Source: Myxococcus hansupus
Lineage (GTDB): Bacteria; Myxococcota; Myxococcia; Myxococcales; Myxococcaceae
Length of the DNA: 64,000 nucleotides
NCBI RefSeq assembly: GCF_000280925.3
Contig: NZ_CP012109.1
Span: 6,902,501 to 6,966,500, forward strand
Direction of reading: 5' to 3'
Shown in pieces: positions 35,747-44,479 of this stretch. Below the pieces are notes generated by a model. The model searched no databases. It was given only the letters and a program-made list of their open reading frames with translations, and had not been told where the DNA came from. Position numbers and translations under genes: made by a program. Positions within the stretch are counted from its first letter, which is position 1. Every line of letters starts with the position of its first letter.

Positions 35747-38097
35747 TCGTGGAGCTCGTTCTCCATCACCTCCGCGAGGCGGGTCAGCGCCTCGGCTCGA
35801 CGAGAGGCGTCCTTCGCCTGGTCCGCCCGCTTGAGATAGAGCTGGGCCAACTCGGCCCATGCCCTTCGGGCGATGAGCTGGGCCTCGACCTTCTGCGAGC
35901 GCGTGACTTCATCGTTGTCGTCCTCGTGCGTCGAGGAACGAGGCTCGGCGGGCGCGGCCACGGACGACGCTGTCGCGGGACCGCCAGACAGCGCCGCCTC
36001 CAGCTCCGCCAGGGACACCTCCATGGTTCCCGACCGCGAGTCGACAGCGGGATCCACCTTGGATGCGACAGCAGCAGGCAGCGCCTCCGAAGCGACCGGT
36101 GTCTTCCGTCGCTCGGCCTTCGCAGGCGCAGACGCTCGCGGAGGAACGGGAGGTGGCGCATCAGCGAGGTGGAACGGTTGAGCTTCGGAGGTGACTTCGT
36201 CCGACGCCGAGGCGTCGTGCCACGTCGCGGCAGGCTGCGAACTTCGTAGGGCTGTGGGCCCGTCGTCGTCCGGACTGTCTGTCCAGGGAACGGACAGCGC
36301 CTCGCTCTTGAACGCGAACTCACGGGCCGGCTCGGTGCGGGGGACCAGCACATCCGCGCCCAGTGCGGGCATCTCCACTTCCGTCTTGCGCGCCTCGAAA
36401 TCCAACGCACGCGGAGGCACGGAGATCGCCGGTAGCTCCACCAGCGTCCTGGGGGCTTGCGCCACGGGGATGTTTATCGCCGGCAGCTCCAACACCGTCT
36501 TGTGAGACTCCAACGACGTGCTCGGTGACGCCACGCCCGTCGCAGGCACCTGTGCTTCGACGCCCTCCAGCTCGGGCGCGGCGCCTCCTGGTGGCACCGC
36601 CATCGACCGCGAGCCGGCAGCAACAGGCGGCTTCCTCTCAGAGGGAGTCTCCGTCGCACTCACATTCGAACCGCTTGCGTGCGCGACAGAATCACCGGAG
36701 GGAGTCGCCACAACGGATGACTCCGTTGCGCTTTGGCGAGTGGCCTCAGACGTATCGCCAGACGCCAACTCCGCCGCAGGCAGCTCCGTCACGCTCTTCC
36801 GTGCCGGATTCGTCGGAGCATCGGAAGCGCTGGACGACAGCTCTGCCGCGGGCAGCTCCGTCACGCTCTTGCGCGAGCCCCCCGGGCGAGAGACAGCAGG
36901 AGCGGGTGACGCCCCCACAGAGGGCCACTCCGTCGCGCTCTTGCGCGGACCGCTCACCTGCGGCTCAGCGACGACAGGCAGCGTTTCCACGACGGGAATC
37001 TCCGTCGCGCTCTTGCGCGGACCGCGCACCTCCGGCTCAGCGACGACAGGCGGCGTCTCCACGACGGGAAACTCCGTCGCACTCTTGCGCGGACCGCTCA
37101 CCTTCGACTCAGAGCCGACAGGCGGCGTCTCCACGACGGGAAACTCCGTCGCACTCTTGCGAGGACCGCTCGCCCGCGACTCCGACGCAACAGGCGGCAG
37201 CCCCGCTGCGGAAAGCTCCGCTGCACTCGTGCGCGGACCGCTCACCTTCGGCTCAGAGCCAACAAGCGGCGTCTCCACCTCGGGAAGCTCCGTCGCACTC
37301 TTGCGTGGAGCGCCGACCGGAGCGGCCTCGACAGCAATCACCACAGAGGGCAACTCCGTCGCGCTCGTCCGTGAGCCGCCCTGCGCCCCCCCTCCTTCCA
37401 CCACCACCGAGGCCTCCGCACGGGTGGCCGCTCCCGTCGGCGACGCCCCTTGCCCCCCCGCCGGAGTCGCCACGGTCAGCGGCGGCCCAATCACCGTTTC
37501 GATGAGGTAGACGCGGTCGTCGTACTCCCACGACGCCGCATCCGGAGCGCCATCCTTGCGGACGGGGAGCTTCGCCAACACGCCCTGCGTCGACGTGGCC
37601 CCCTCCTCCGGAACCACCCCACCACCGCCCGACGCTCTCGCACGGAGAACCTGGAGCACGCGTTGAGCGCGCCGGTCGTCGGGCCACTCCAACAGGAGCG
37701 CCTCCAAGGCGGCGATGGCACGAGGAACCTGCTCCACGCGCCGCAGGACCCTCGCGAGCTGACGATGCACCGCGCGCCGGCTGAACGCCGCCGTGGGCGC
37801 CGCTTCGAGCGTGATGATGGCGGCCGCCTCGGTGCCCGCCAGCAGCGCCATGCGCACAATCCCGGCGGCCAGGCGCGGCGTCATCGACAGGCCACGGCTG
37901 GCGCGCGCCAGTTCACCGAACGCCCGGGCCGCGGAGCCCTCACGCAGCAGTCGCGCGGCGGCGCGAATGTGTCCGTCCACGACCTCGCTTGTATCCACCG
38001 CGGCCTTGCCGCCGGACGCGCCGGGCTGCAGCGCCTCCTGTCGGACCGCTGCGTGCTCCGGCGTGCCGGCGTTCTTGCCGTTTCTCACGCCACCCAT
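35704..38097 (-). CDS. TPR giant, N-terminal part with RKSATELP motif array (frameshifted at 35744)
   Basis: 797 residues as read. Residues ~35-170 are TPR-like helices (GHIRAAARLLREGSAARAFGEL, VHRQLARVLRRVEQVPRAIAAL). Residues ~210-620 are disordered and contain about 13 copies of a (R/K)-(K/T/S)-(S/T)-x-T-E-(L/F/I)-P motif, three of them in exact 24-residue repeats (GPRKSATEFPVVETPPV). TPRs resume at ~740 (AWAELAQLYLKRADQAKDA) and the frame breaks after ENELHDP. Adding one C to the CCC (minus strand; GGG at 35744-35746) restores PAGAARMYREIVDLTGD and opens the frame to 32198. ATG 38097 is 22 bp from the divergent GT2 gene. Confidence 0.8.
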   Translation of the reverse strand: MGGVRNGKNAGTPEHAAVRQEALQPGASGGKAAVDTSEVVDGHIRAAARLLREGSAARAFGELARASRGLSMTPRLAAGIVRMALLAGTEAAAIITLEAAPTAAFSRRAVHRQLARVLRRVEQVPRAIAALEALLLEWPDDRRAQRVLQVLRARASGGGGVVPEEGATSTQGVLAKLPVRKDGAPDAASWEYDDRVYLIETVIGPPLTVATPAGGQGASPTGAATRAEASVVVEGGGAQGGSRTSATELPSVVIAVEAAPVGAPRKSATELPEVETPLVGSEPKVSGPRTSAAELSAAGLPPVASESRASGPRKSATEFPVVETPPVGSESKVSGPRKSATEFPVVETPPVVAEPEVRGPRKSATEIPVVETLPVVAEPQVSGPRKSATEWPSVGASPAPAVSRPGGSRKSVTELPAAELSSSASDAPTNPARKSVTELPAAELASGDTSEATRQSATESSVVATPSGDSVAHASGSNVSATETPSERKPPVAAGSRSMAVPPGGAAPELEGVEAQVPATGVASPSTSLESHKTVLELPAINIPVAQAPRTLVELPAISVPPRALDFEARKTEVEMPALGADVLVPRTEPAREFAFKSEALSVPWTDSPDDDGPTALRSSQPAATWHDASASDEVTSEAQPFHLADAPPPVPPRASAPAKAERRKTPVASEALPAAVASKVDPAVDSRSGTMEVSLAELEAALSGGPATASSVAAPAEPRSSTHEDDNDEVTRSQKVEAQLIARRAWAELAQLYLKRADQAKDASRRAEALTRLAEVMENELHDPRVPRGCTGKSST
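36890..37330. repeat. 72-bp repeats coding for GPRKSATE(F/I)PVVETPPV
   Basis: Units of 72 bp (24 codons) around CACTCTTGCGCGGACCGCTC recur about five times in this stretch, with looser copies on either side. Confidence 0.7.
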
Positions 38098-38119
38098 GGG
38101 TGCGACAGTCTACACAACG

Positions 38120-39138
38120 ATGCCCGTTCCGGCTGTTACTGTCCTCTTGCCCGCTCGAAACGCCGAAGCCACCGTGGCGCGGGCCGTCCGCAGCCTCCTG
38201 GCAGGCACCCTGCGCGACCTCCGGGTCCTCGCGGTGGACGACGGCTCCACCGACCGCACGAGAGAGGTACTGGACGACCTCGTCGCTGAAGATGCCCGTG
38301 TGGAAGTCCTTGACGGCGGTGGCCGAGGTCTGGTGGCGGCGCTGAACCTGGCGCTCGAGCAAGCCACCTCTCCCTATGTCGCCCGGATGGACGCCGATGA
38401 CGAGTCCCTCCCCGGCGCCTGGAAACCAGCCTCACCGCCCTGGAAGCGGACCCCCGGTTGGCGGGCGTGGGCACCGCCGTGGAGCTGTTCCGAGAGGACC
38501 AGCCCGTCAGCCCGTCACTCCAGGCCTATGCCACGTGGATCAACGGCCTGACCTCCGCCGAACGACTCGACCGCGAGCGCTTCATCGAAAGTCCCCTCTG
38601 CCACCCCTCGGCGTGCCTGCGCCGGGACGCCCTGGTCGCCGTGGGCGGCTGGAAGGACGGAGACTTCCCCGAGGACTACGCGCTCTGGCTCGAGCTGCTC
38701 GACCGGGGCTTCGCCTTGAAGAACCTGCCCGACGTGCTGCTGCGCTGGCGCGACAGCCACGGGCGGATGACGCGCACCGATCCACGTTACGCCCTGAAGC
38801 GCTTCATGTGGATGAAGGCGCGCTACCTGACGCGAGGCCGAGGGCCCCTCGCGGATGGGCGTCCCTGCACGGTGTGGGGCGCGGGCCCGAGCGGAAAGAC
38901 GCTGACGTACTTCCTCCACGAAGCAGGCGCCCGCGTGGAGCGATACGTGGAGGTGCATCCTCGCAAGGTGGGCACCCATATCCACGGCATCCCCGTGGTG
39001 GCGCCCCAGGAGCTGGGGGCCCCGGGCAAGGGCCACCTCCTGGTCTGCGTGGGCGTCCGCTGGGCCCGCGCGGAGATTCGCGAGGACCTCCTGAGCTGGG
39101 GCTGGGTGGAGGGACGCGACTTCACCTGCGCGGCGTGA
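38120..39138 (+). pseudogene. GT2 family glycosyltransferase with C-terminal Rossmann-like domain, frameshifted
   Basis: From ATG 38120 the frame gives a GT-A fold (VTVLLPARNAEATVARAVRS, VDDGSTDRTREVLDDL, the DxD-type ARMDADDESLPG near residue 92) and would then stop at 38551 after losing similarity. The next frame, from 38417 on, reads LETSLTALEADPRLAGVGTA and continues the family to 39138. One missing C after GGC (38414-38416) explains it: GGC-CGC-CTG-GAA would give GRLETSL. Rejoined length is about 339 residues. The last ~90 residues (CTVWGAGPSGKTLTYFLHEAG, GIPVVAPQEL) form a nucleotide-binding-like domain attached to some bacterial GT2s. It may be a real inactivation or a sequencing error. 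Confidence 0.85.
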
Positions 39139-39142
39139 CGCC

Positions 39143-40087
39143 TCAAGCCCCCTCGGGGCCCCAAGCCCGGATGGGCCCCGTGAGCGCCGCGAGGCCCGCC
39201 GCGGCGAAGAAGCGCATCACATCCTCCGGCACGGGCGCCTCCACCCGCAGCACCTTCCCCGTTCGCGGATGTCCCAGCTCCAGCGCCTGCGCGTGAAGCA
39301 GACACCGGGCCGCCTCCACGCCCCCGGCCCGGGGCAGCCCGCCATAACGCGCGTCACCCAGAATCGGAGCACCCAGCGCTGTCAGGTGCGCGCGAAGCTG
39401 ATGCGTGCGCCCCGTGTGAGGCAGCAGCTCCACGACACAGAACGCCGGCCCCGAGAACAGCGTGTGGAAGTCCGTCAGCGCGGGCACGCCGTTCGCCGCC
39501 CGGGTCGCCCGCCAACGCCCCGGACGCGACGGGTCCTTCGACAACGGCAGGTCCACCGTCCCATTCAGGGGCAGCCCAGGCCCGGCGACCGCGACGTAGC
39601 GCTTGCGAGCGCGTCCCTCCCGGAACTCGGCCGCGAGCGCCGACGTGGCCTCCGCGCTCTTCCCGAACACCGTCACACCGGACGTCTCCCGGTCCAGGCG
39701 ATGCACCAGCCCAGCCGGGCGCCCCAGCTTCTCGCCCACCAGGTCCACCAGGCTGCCGCCCACGCGGCCCTCGGTGGGCTGGGCCGTCACGCCCGCCGGC
39801 TTGTCCACGGCGATGACGTCCGCGTCCTCGTACAGCACGCGCAGTTCGGGCGCGGGGGCGGCTTCGGCCAGGGCGCTCTGCCCGCCCTCCTCCAGCACCA
39901 CCGTCACCACCTGACCGGCGACGAGCCGCGCCTTCGCGTCACGGCTGCGCTTGCCCGCCACGTAGACGGCGCCCACGCCCACCAGCTCGCGCGCCCGCGC
40001 CTCCGCGAGGCCCAGCTCGGAGGCCACCGCGGCGTCCACCGCCTTCCCCACCAGCGCGCCTTCCACCCGGAACGTCCGTCGCTTCAT
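39143..40087 (-). CDS. RluA family pseudouridine synthase
   Basis: 314 residues. An N-terminal S4-like RNA-binding domain (GKAVDAAVASELGLAEARARE) precedes the catalytic domain, with HRLDRETSG at 129-137 (catalytic Asp 132), RKRYVAVAG and LLPHTGRTHQLRAHL. It isomerises uridines in 23S rRNA or tRNA; whether it is RluC-, RluD- or TruC-like cannot be read from sequence alone. Its stop lies four bases from the GT2 stop; the GT2 stop TGA is the loop of the dyad GGCG-TGA-CGCC (39132-39142). Confidence 0.92.
   Translation of the reverse strand: MKRRTFRVEGALVGKAVDAAVASELGLAEARARELVGVGAVYVAGKRSRDAKARLVAGQVVTVVLEEGGQSALAEAAPAPELRVLYEDADVIAVDKPAGVTAQPTEGRVGGSLVDLVGEKLGRPAGLVHRLDRETSGVTVFGKSAEATSALAAEFREGRARKRYVAVAGPGLPLNGTVDLPLSKDPSRPGRWRATRAANGVPALTDFHTLFSGPAFCVVELLPHTGRTHQLRAHLTALGAPILGDARYGGLPRAGGVEAARCLLHAQALELGHPRTGKVLRVEAPVPEDVMRFFAAAGLAALTGPIRAWGPEGA
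39154..39180. terminator. GC-rich hairpin at the convergent GT2/pseudouridine synthase ends
   Basis: CGGGGCCC (39154-39161) and GGGCCCCG (39173-39180), 8-bp perfect stem, 11-nt loop, within the last codons of the pseudouridine synthase and downstream of GT2; a possible bidirectional terminator. Confidence 0.35.
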
Positions 40088-40218
40088 GCCCTCACCTCGC
40101 TCGGCGCCCCACCGCCCACGTTTCCCATCCCCGCGTCAGGCCCAGATGTCATGCGGCGGCACTCTACGCGCGCATCACCCTTTCGCGCCGCCCGCTTCCT
40201 GTTACCTTCCGCGCCCCC

Positions 40219-41739
40219 ATGGACCGCCCCCTGCACTCCGTGCGCACGCGGCTGGACGAATTCCTCGCCGAACTCGCCACGCTGCACTACCGGAACGGCG
40301 CCGGGCTCCCGCCGGAGTCGTCCGCCGCCGAGCTCCTCGCCGCCTTCCCCGAGCTGTCCTCGCCGGACACGTTCTCCGCCGCCAACGAGGCGCTCGCCAA
40401 GGCGCGCTCGCGGAACGACGCCCTCACCGTCCGCCGCATCCAGCTCGTGCGCGAGGTGGTGGCCTCGCACGTCGAGGACGCGCTCGCCACACGGCACGTG
40501 GACGCCATCGCCACACTGGAGTCCCAGGCCCGGCTGACGGCGGATGACCAGACCTACGCCTTCGGTGAGGCCCTGGCCCGCATTCCGCGCGAACCCGGCC
40601 GGGGACGCCGCGCCCTGCTGGAGCGCGCCACCGGTGAGTTCCTCTGGCAGAACCGCACCCGCTACGGCGACCGGCGCGAGGCGGCCCTGCAAGCGGCGGA
40701 ACAACTGGGCGCGAAGGACTACCCCGCCCTGCGCCAGGACGTCACCGGCATCGACTACGACGCACTGGCCGAGTCCGCGCAGCGGATGCTCGTGAAGACC
40801 GAGGACGCCTACCGCGACGTGCTTGCGTACGTCCTCAAGAAGGTGGACCCGCTGCTGCGCCCGCTCCCCTCGGGAGATGCGCGCCGCCACGACCTCCAGA
40901 CGGCGCTCCAGGCCCCCTGGATGGACGGCTTCTTCCGGCGCGAGGACGCCTTCCCCGCCGTGGTGCGCTGGTTGGGCGAATGGGGCCTGACGCCCAACGC
41001 GGGCGGGCGCATCCGCATCGATGACGAAGACCGGCCCGGCAAGGCCTCGCGCCCCTTCGTCGCCGTGGTGCGCGTGCCCAACGACATCCGGCTGGTGCTC
41101 CAGCCGCGGGGCGGCCTGGACGGACTCGCGGGCCTGCTCCACGAGCTGGGCCACGCACAGCACCGCGCACACGTCTCCGACACGCTGCCCATGGAGCTGC
41201 GCCGCCTGGGCGACGCCTCCGTGACGGAGGCCCACGCCGCCGTCTTCGAGCGGGTGCTCCTGTCCTCCGAATGGCACAAGCGCTACCTGGGCCTGCCCAC
41301 CATGGCCGCGCGCGACACGGTGCGACTGGCGGCATTCCAGGCCCTGACGCTGCTGCGCCGTCACGCCGCGAAGCTGTCGTATGAGCTGTCGCTGACGCGC
41401 AAGGGCGCCTCGGCGGAACGCGCGGACGAATACGCGGACGGCCAGCGACACGCGCTCTTCGTCGAACCCCACCCGGGCTTCTTCCTCCACGACGTGGACC
41501 CGCAGCTCTACGTGGCGCACTACCTGCGGTCCTGGGCCTTGGAGACCCAGCTCACCGCGCGCCTCACAGAGCGGTTCGACGAGGACTATTGGAGGAACCC
41601 CGCGGCCGCCACCTGGTTGAAGGGGCTGTACGCGCGTGGGGGAACGGACGACGCGGAAGGATTGGCCACGGAGACGTCGGGCACGCCGTTGGCGTTGCCC
41701 GAGGCCGGGGAGCGCCTCGTGGCCATCCTCAACCGGTAG
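40219..41739 (+). CDS. HExxH metallopeptidase (M3-like/oligoendopeptidase-like)
   Basis: 506 residues, all-helical, no signal peptide. GLLHELGHAQHRAH near residue 308 is the zinc HExxH helix and VTEAHAAVFERVLL, about 28 residues later, supplies the third ligand Glu, the spacing of M2/M3 gluzincins. The C-terminal part (FFLHDVDPQLYVAHYLRSWALE) resembles the YVVHYLRAW region of oligoendopeptidases, but the overall sequence is diverged and shorter than PepF (~600). It probably cleaves short peptides in the cytoplasm. Confidence 0.75.
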   Translation: MDRPLHSVRTRLDEFLAELATLHYRNGAGLPPESSAAELLAAFPELSSPDTFSAANEALAKARSRNDALTVRRIQLVREVVASHVEDALATRHVDAIATLESQARLTADDQTYAFGEALARIPREPGRGRRALLERATGEFLWQNRTRYGDRREAALQAAEQLGAKDYPALRQDVTGIDYDALAESAQRMLVKTEDAYRDVLAYVLKKVDPLLRPLPSGDARRHDLQTALQAPWMDGFFRREDAFPAVVRWLGEWGLTPNAGGRIRIDDEDRPGKASRPFVAVVRVPNDIRLVLQPRGGLDGLAGLLHELGHAQHRAHVSDTLPMELRRLGDASVTEAHAAVFERVLLSSEWHKRYLGLPTMAARDTVRLAAFQALTLLRRHAAKLSYELSLTRKGASAERADEYADGQRHALFVEPHPGFFLHDVDPQLYVAHYLRSWALETQLTARLTERFDEDYWRNPAAATWLKGLYARGGTDDAEGLATETSGTPLALPEAGERLVAILNR

Positions 41740-41757
41740 TAGGACTCCGCCAGACGG

Positions 41758-42102
41758 CTACTTCTTCTTGCGGAGCGCCCGGACAATCTTGTCCTTGGTC
41801 GGATTGGCGGCTGCGTCCCGCGCGCGCGTGGCGGCGACGGGCTTGCTGGCGCTGGCCGCGGGCTTGGCACCCGCGCGAGCGCGCATCGCCTTCATCAACT
41901 GCATCTCGATGAGGAGGAGCTCATCCGCCAGCTCCGCGTTGTCACCCGCGGCACGGGCCAGAGGCGCACGGCTGCTGGACGCGCCAGCACCATGGCGCAT
42001 GCGCAGAACCTTCTCCTCCTCGGCCGACAGCGTGCGCGTCTTCTCCAACGCCGCTTTGACCTCCTTGGCCGTCACCGTGCTACTTCCGACCTTGCGCTCC
42101 AT
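41758..42102 (-). CDS. Small protein with a sigma-70 region-4-like stretch
   Basis: 114 residues from the ATG at 42102, preceded by AGGGAGC. It is Ala/Lys-rich and helical. Residues ~17-36 read TRTLSAEEEKVLRMRHGAG, closely resembling the region 4.1 motif of primary sigma factors (LT-x-REEKVLRMRFGIG), but the helix-turn-helix that should follow is missing and is replaced by DNAELADELLLIEMQLMKAM and a basic tail ending KDKIVRALRKKK. It could bind RNA polymerase or DNA; no function is known to me. Confidence 0.7.
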   Translation of the reverse strand: MERKVGSSTVTAKEVKAALEKTRTLSAEEEKVLRMRHGAGASSSRAPLARAAGDNAELADELLLIEMQLMKAMRARAGAKPAASASKPVAATRARDAAANPTKDKIVRALRKKK

Positions 42103-42308
42103 CGCCGCTCCCTTGCTGTGAAGCCCCGCTGAACATCCGAGCATGTCGGACGCGTCCGGGCCGCAACCGTCGAGGATTCTAGAGGACGCAAGAGTCAGCG
42201 CAAATTTTCTTCCAACATCTCGCTGCCGGGATGTAGCGCGCGCGTCCACCATCGCTCCCAGGGAAACCCTGGAGTCCCAGCCAGACGTTCACCTGGAAAC
42301 GGGCCCGT

Positions 42309-42330
42309 GGGGCCGGGTCGCCCGGGCCCC
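42309..42330 (-). terminator. GC-rich hairpin after the 42-43 kb lipoprotein gene
   Basis: GGGGCCGGG (42309-42317) pairs with CCCGGGCCCC (42321-42330), with one bulged C and a 3-nt loop, 11 bp beyond the lipoprotein stop on the minus strand. A second hairpin, CCAGGG-AAA-CCCTGG, lies at 42258-42272. Confidence 0.45.
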
Positions 42331-42340
42331 TCACGCGGGC

Positions 42341-43366
42341 TCAGGTGCCCTCTTCGTCCTCGGGCTCGGGCGGCGCATCCGAGCCGGCCGCGTCCGTCCC
42401 CTTCTTGCGCTTGAGGCCGAAGGTGTCGAGCGCGTCGGCGATGCCCTGGGGCTTGTCCGCGTCCGGGAGGAACTCCTCGGGCGGTTGGAGCTTGGGGTCC
42501 TTGCCGACCTCGGAGAGCACGGCCTCCAGCGTCATGCGCAGCTCGGCGGCCTCGGACGTCTTCTCTCCGGGCACGCCGATGCGGCCGTCCAGCCGGGCCT
42601 TGAGGACCACGGAGGTGGCGGCATCCACCAGCACCTCGCCGTCCAGCGAGCGCGGCAGGCGGTGGGCGAAGAAGTTGGCCCGGCGGACAGTCGTCTCGTC
42701 CGCGCCCTTCTTGGCCTGGGGCGAGGGCGGCAGGGGCCGCGAGGCGTCCCCTTCCGTGGCGGGCGCGAGCGTCACGATGTAGCGCCAGGCGGTGCGGCCC
42801 TCGTGGGTGACGGTGCCCTCGGGCGTCAGCTTCAGGCGGCCCTGGAAGAGGCCGTCGAAGTCACGGATGGCGCCGGTCAGCTCCGCGCGGGTGCGCTCGG
42901 CCATGCCGCGGTCGCGGAGGCGCTGACGGTACGGGCCATAGCGGTTGCGGGCGAAGACCTGGCCGCCCACGCGCATGACCTCCAGGCCCTGGTCCCGGGA
43001 GTTCTCCAGCACGCCGTGGAAGTCCCCGCTCACCCCGCCTGGGCCCGCCCGGAAGGTGCGCGTCTCGGTGAGCTTCACCGGAATGGAGGCCTCGGAGGTC
43101 CACTCGTACCCCAGCGTCGCCTGGTAGCGGTGCGGGCCCAGCCGCTCGGTCACCTCGGCGGCGTCCATGCCCAGGATGCGGCGCGCCACCTGCGGGTTGT
43201 CCGCGACATCCTCGGGGGGCAGCTTCTGCTGGGCGGACGCGACGACCTTCGGGGGGTCCTCCGGCGAGAAGATGCGTGCCTTGGCCGCCTTGTCGACCGG
43301 GTCCGAGCAGCCCGCGGCGGCCAGCGCCACGGCAAAGGTGAAGGCGGACTTCTTCAGACGGCTCAC
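42341..43366 (-). CDS. Lipoprotein of unknown function
   Basis: 341 residues from the GTG at 43366, supported by GGAGGAG just upstream. VSRLKKSAFTFAVALAAAGCSD is a lipoprotein signal (LAAAGC). The mature part contains YQATLGYEWTSEASIPVKLTETRTFRA, GDFHGVLENSRDQGLEVMRVGGQVFARNRYGP and a late Lys/Pro/Glu-rich tail; a beta-rich sheet similar to outer-membrane lipid-carrier folds is possible. It is probably a periplasmic or outer-membrane lipoprotein. Divergent from the DUF2058 gene across 105 bp. Confidence 0.75.
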   Translation of the reverse strand: MSRLKKSAFTFAVALAAAGCSDPVDKAAKARIFSPEDPPKVVASAQQKLPPEDVADNPQVARRILGMDAAEVTERLGPHRYQATLGYEWTSEASIPVKLTETRTFRAGPGGVSGDFHGVLENSRDQGLEVMRVGGQVFARNRYGPYRQRLRDRGMAERTRAELTGAIRDFDGLFQGRLKLTPEGTVTHEGRTAWRYIVTLAPATEGDASRPLPPSPQAKKGADETTVRRANFFAHRLPRSLDGEVLVDAATSVVLKARLDGRIGVPGEKTSEAAELRMTLEAVLSEVGKDPKLQPPEEFLPDADKPQGIADALDTFGLKRKKGTDAAGSDAPPEPEDEEGT

Positions 43367-43471
43367 GACTCCTCCGGGAGGGTACGACAGGGTCGGCAAG
43401 TTACGTGGGGCATACACGAGCGGCAAGCAGTGGCTTGCGTGCGGCCGTGCAAGGGATAGAACGCCCAACTC

Positions 43472-44338
43472 ATGCAGAACCTGCGCGACAAGCTATTGAA
43501 GGCGGGCCTCGTCTCCGAGGAACAGGCCAAGAAGGTGGAGACCAAGCCCAGCCAGGCGGAAGCCCGGCGGTCCGGTCCCCAGGAGGGCGGGCGTTCAGGC
43601 GCGAACCGTCCTCCTCCCCGCCGTGATGACAACCGGACACAAGGCGGCCCGCCGCGAGGCGAAGGCGGAGGCGGAGGCCGTCCCAGCGGTGGCCGTGACG
43701 CCGGCCGCCGCGAGGGCGGAGGCCGTCCCAGCGGTGGCGGCTTCGGTCCCCCGCGCCATGGTGGCGGTCCCCAGCACGGGCGGCCGGCTCCCACGGAGCG
43801 GGCCATCCCCAAGCTGCCGCCCATGCCGGGCTCCAAGGCCTACCAGCGCGCCGAGTCCAAGCGGCAGGTGGAGCTGGACCGGGCCCTGCGCGAGCTGGTG
43901 CTGGGCTCCCAGATCCCCGTCGAGGCCGGTGAGACGGCGTTCTACTTCATGACCCGCAAGGGCAAGCTGCGGCGGCTGGAGCTCAGCCCTGCACAGGCGA
44001 AGCAGCTCGAGGAAGGCGAGCTCGGTGTGGTGGAGCGCCCCGAGCCCGCGCAAATCGAGCACTCGCTGGTGCCCTCTTCGGCGGCCGAGCAGATGTTCGC
44101 GCTGTCGAAGAAGTCGGTGCGCTTCCTCAACCGCAAGGAGAACCCCGTCGGATTCATGAACGACGAGGAGCTCAAGGCGCAGCAGGCCGCCGAGGCCTCT
44201 GGCACCGCGGTCGAGACGCCCGACGAGCCCGAAGGCGAGGCCGACGCCGCGCCCGAGGCCGCCGAGACGTCCGAGGCTCCGGCCGAAGGCGACGCCGCCG
44301 AGCCCGCTCCGGGCAGCGACGACGCCAAGAACGGCTGA
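43472..44338 (+). CDS. DUF2058 (YaiL-like) protein with an RGG-like disordered insert
   Basis: 288 residues. The N-terminal MQNLRDKLLKAGLVSEEQAKKVE and the middle FYFMTRKGKLRRLELSPAQAKQL...ELGVVERPE are the two signatures of DUF2058, proteins annotated as nucleoprotein/polynucleotide-associated. Between them (residues ~35-110) is a Gly/Arg/Pro-rich segment with RRDDNRTQGG, GRPSGG and RREGGGRPSGG repeats, like RGG RNA-binding regions. The C-terminus is very acidic (~60 residues, Glu/Ala/Pro). The basic RGG block plus an acidic tail suggests an RNA-binding condensate-type protein; this is inference. Confidence 0.8.
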   Translation: MQNLRDKLLKAGLVSEEQAKKVETKPSQAEARRSGPQEGGRSGANRPPPRRDDNRTQGGPPRGEGGGGGRPSGGRDAGRREGGGRPSGGGFGPPRHGGGPQHGRPAPTERAIPKLPPMPGSKAYQRAESKRQVELDRALRELVLGSQIPVEAGETAFYFMTRKGKLRRLELSPAQAKQLEEGELGVVERPEPAQIEHSLVPSSAAEQMFALSKKSVRFLNRKENPVGFMNDEELKAQQAAEASGTAVETPDEPEGEADAAPEAAETSEAPAEGDAAEPAPGSDDAKNG

Positions 44339-44354
44339 ACTGAATCCCGTCTGT

Positions 44355-44387
44355 CCCCTCCCCGTGCGTCATGACGCCGGGGAGGGG
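44355..44387 (+). terminator. Long inverted repeat after the DUF2058 gene
   Basis: CCCCTCCCCG (44355-44364) pairs with CGGGGAGGGG (44378-44387), and the intervening GCGTCATGACGC (44366-44377) is itself a perfect palindrome, giving a near-continuous 16-bp stem with one bulge. No U-tract; terminator or DNA-level operator. Confidence 0.55.
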
Positions 44388-44479
44388 GTAGTTCCGCCGG
44401 TGCTTCCGACGAAGGCGTGCTTGGTGTGCCCTGTTCGCGGCCGCCCTGCTGGCGCCGCTCCGCGAAAGCGCGCTTCAGC

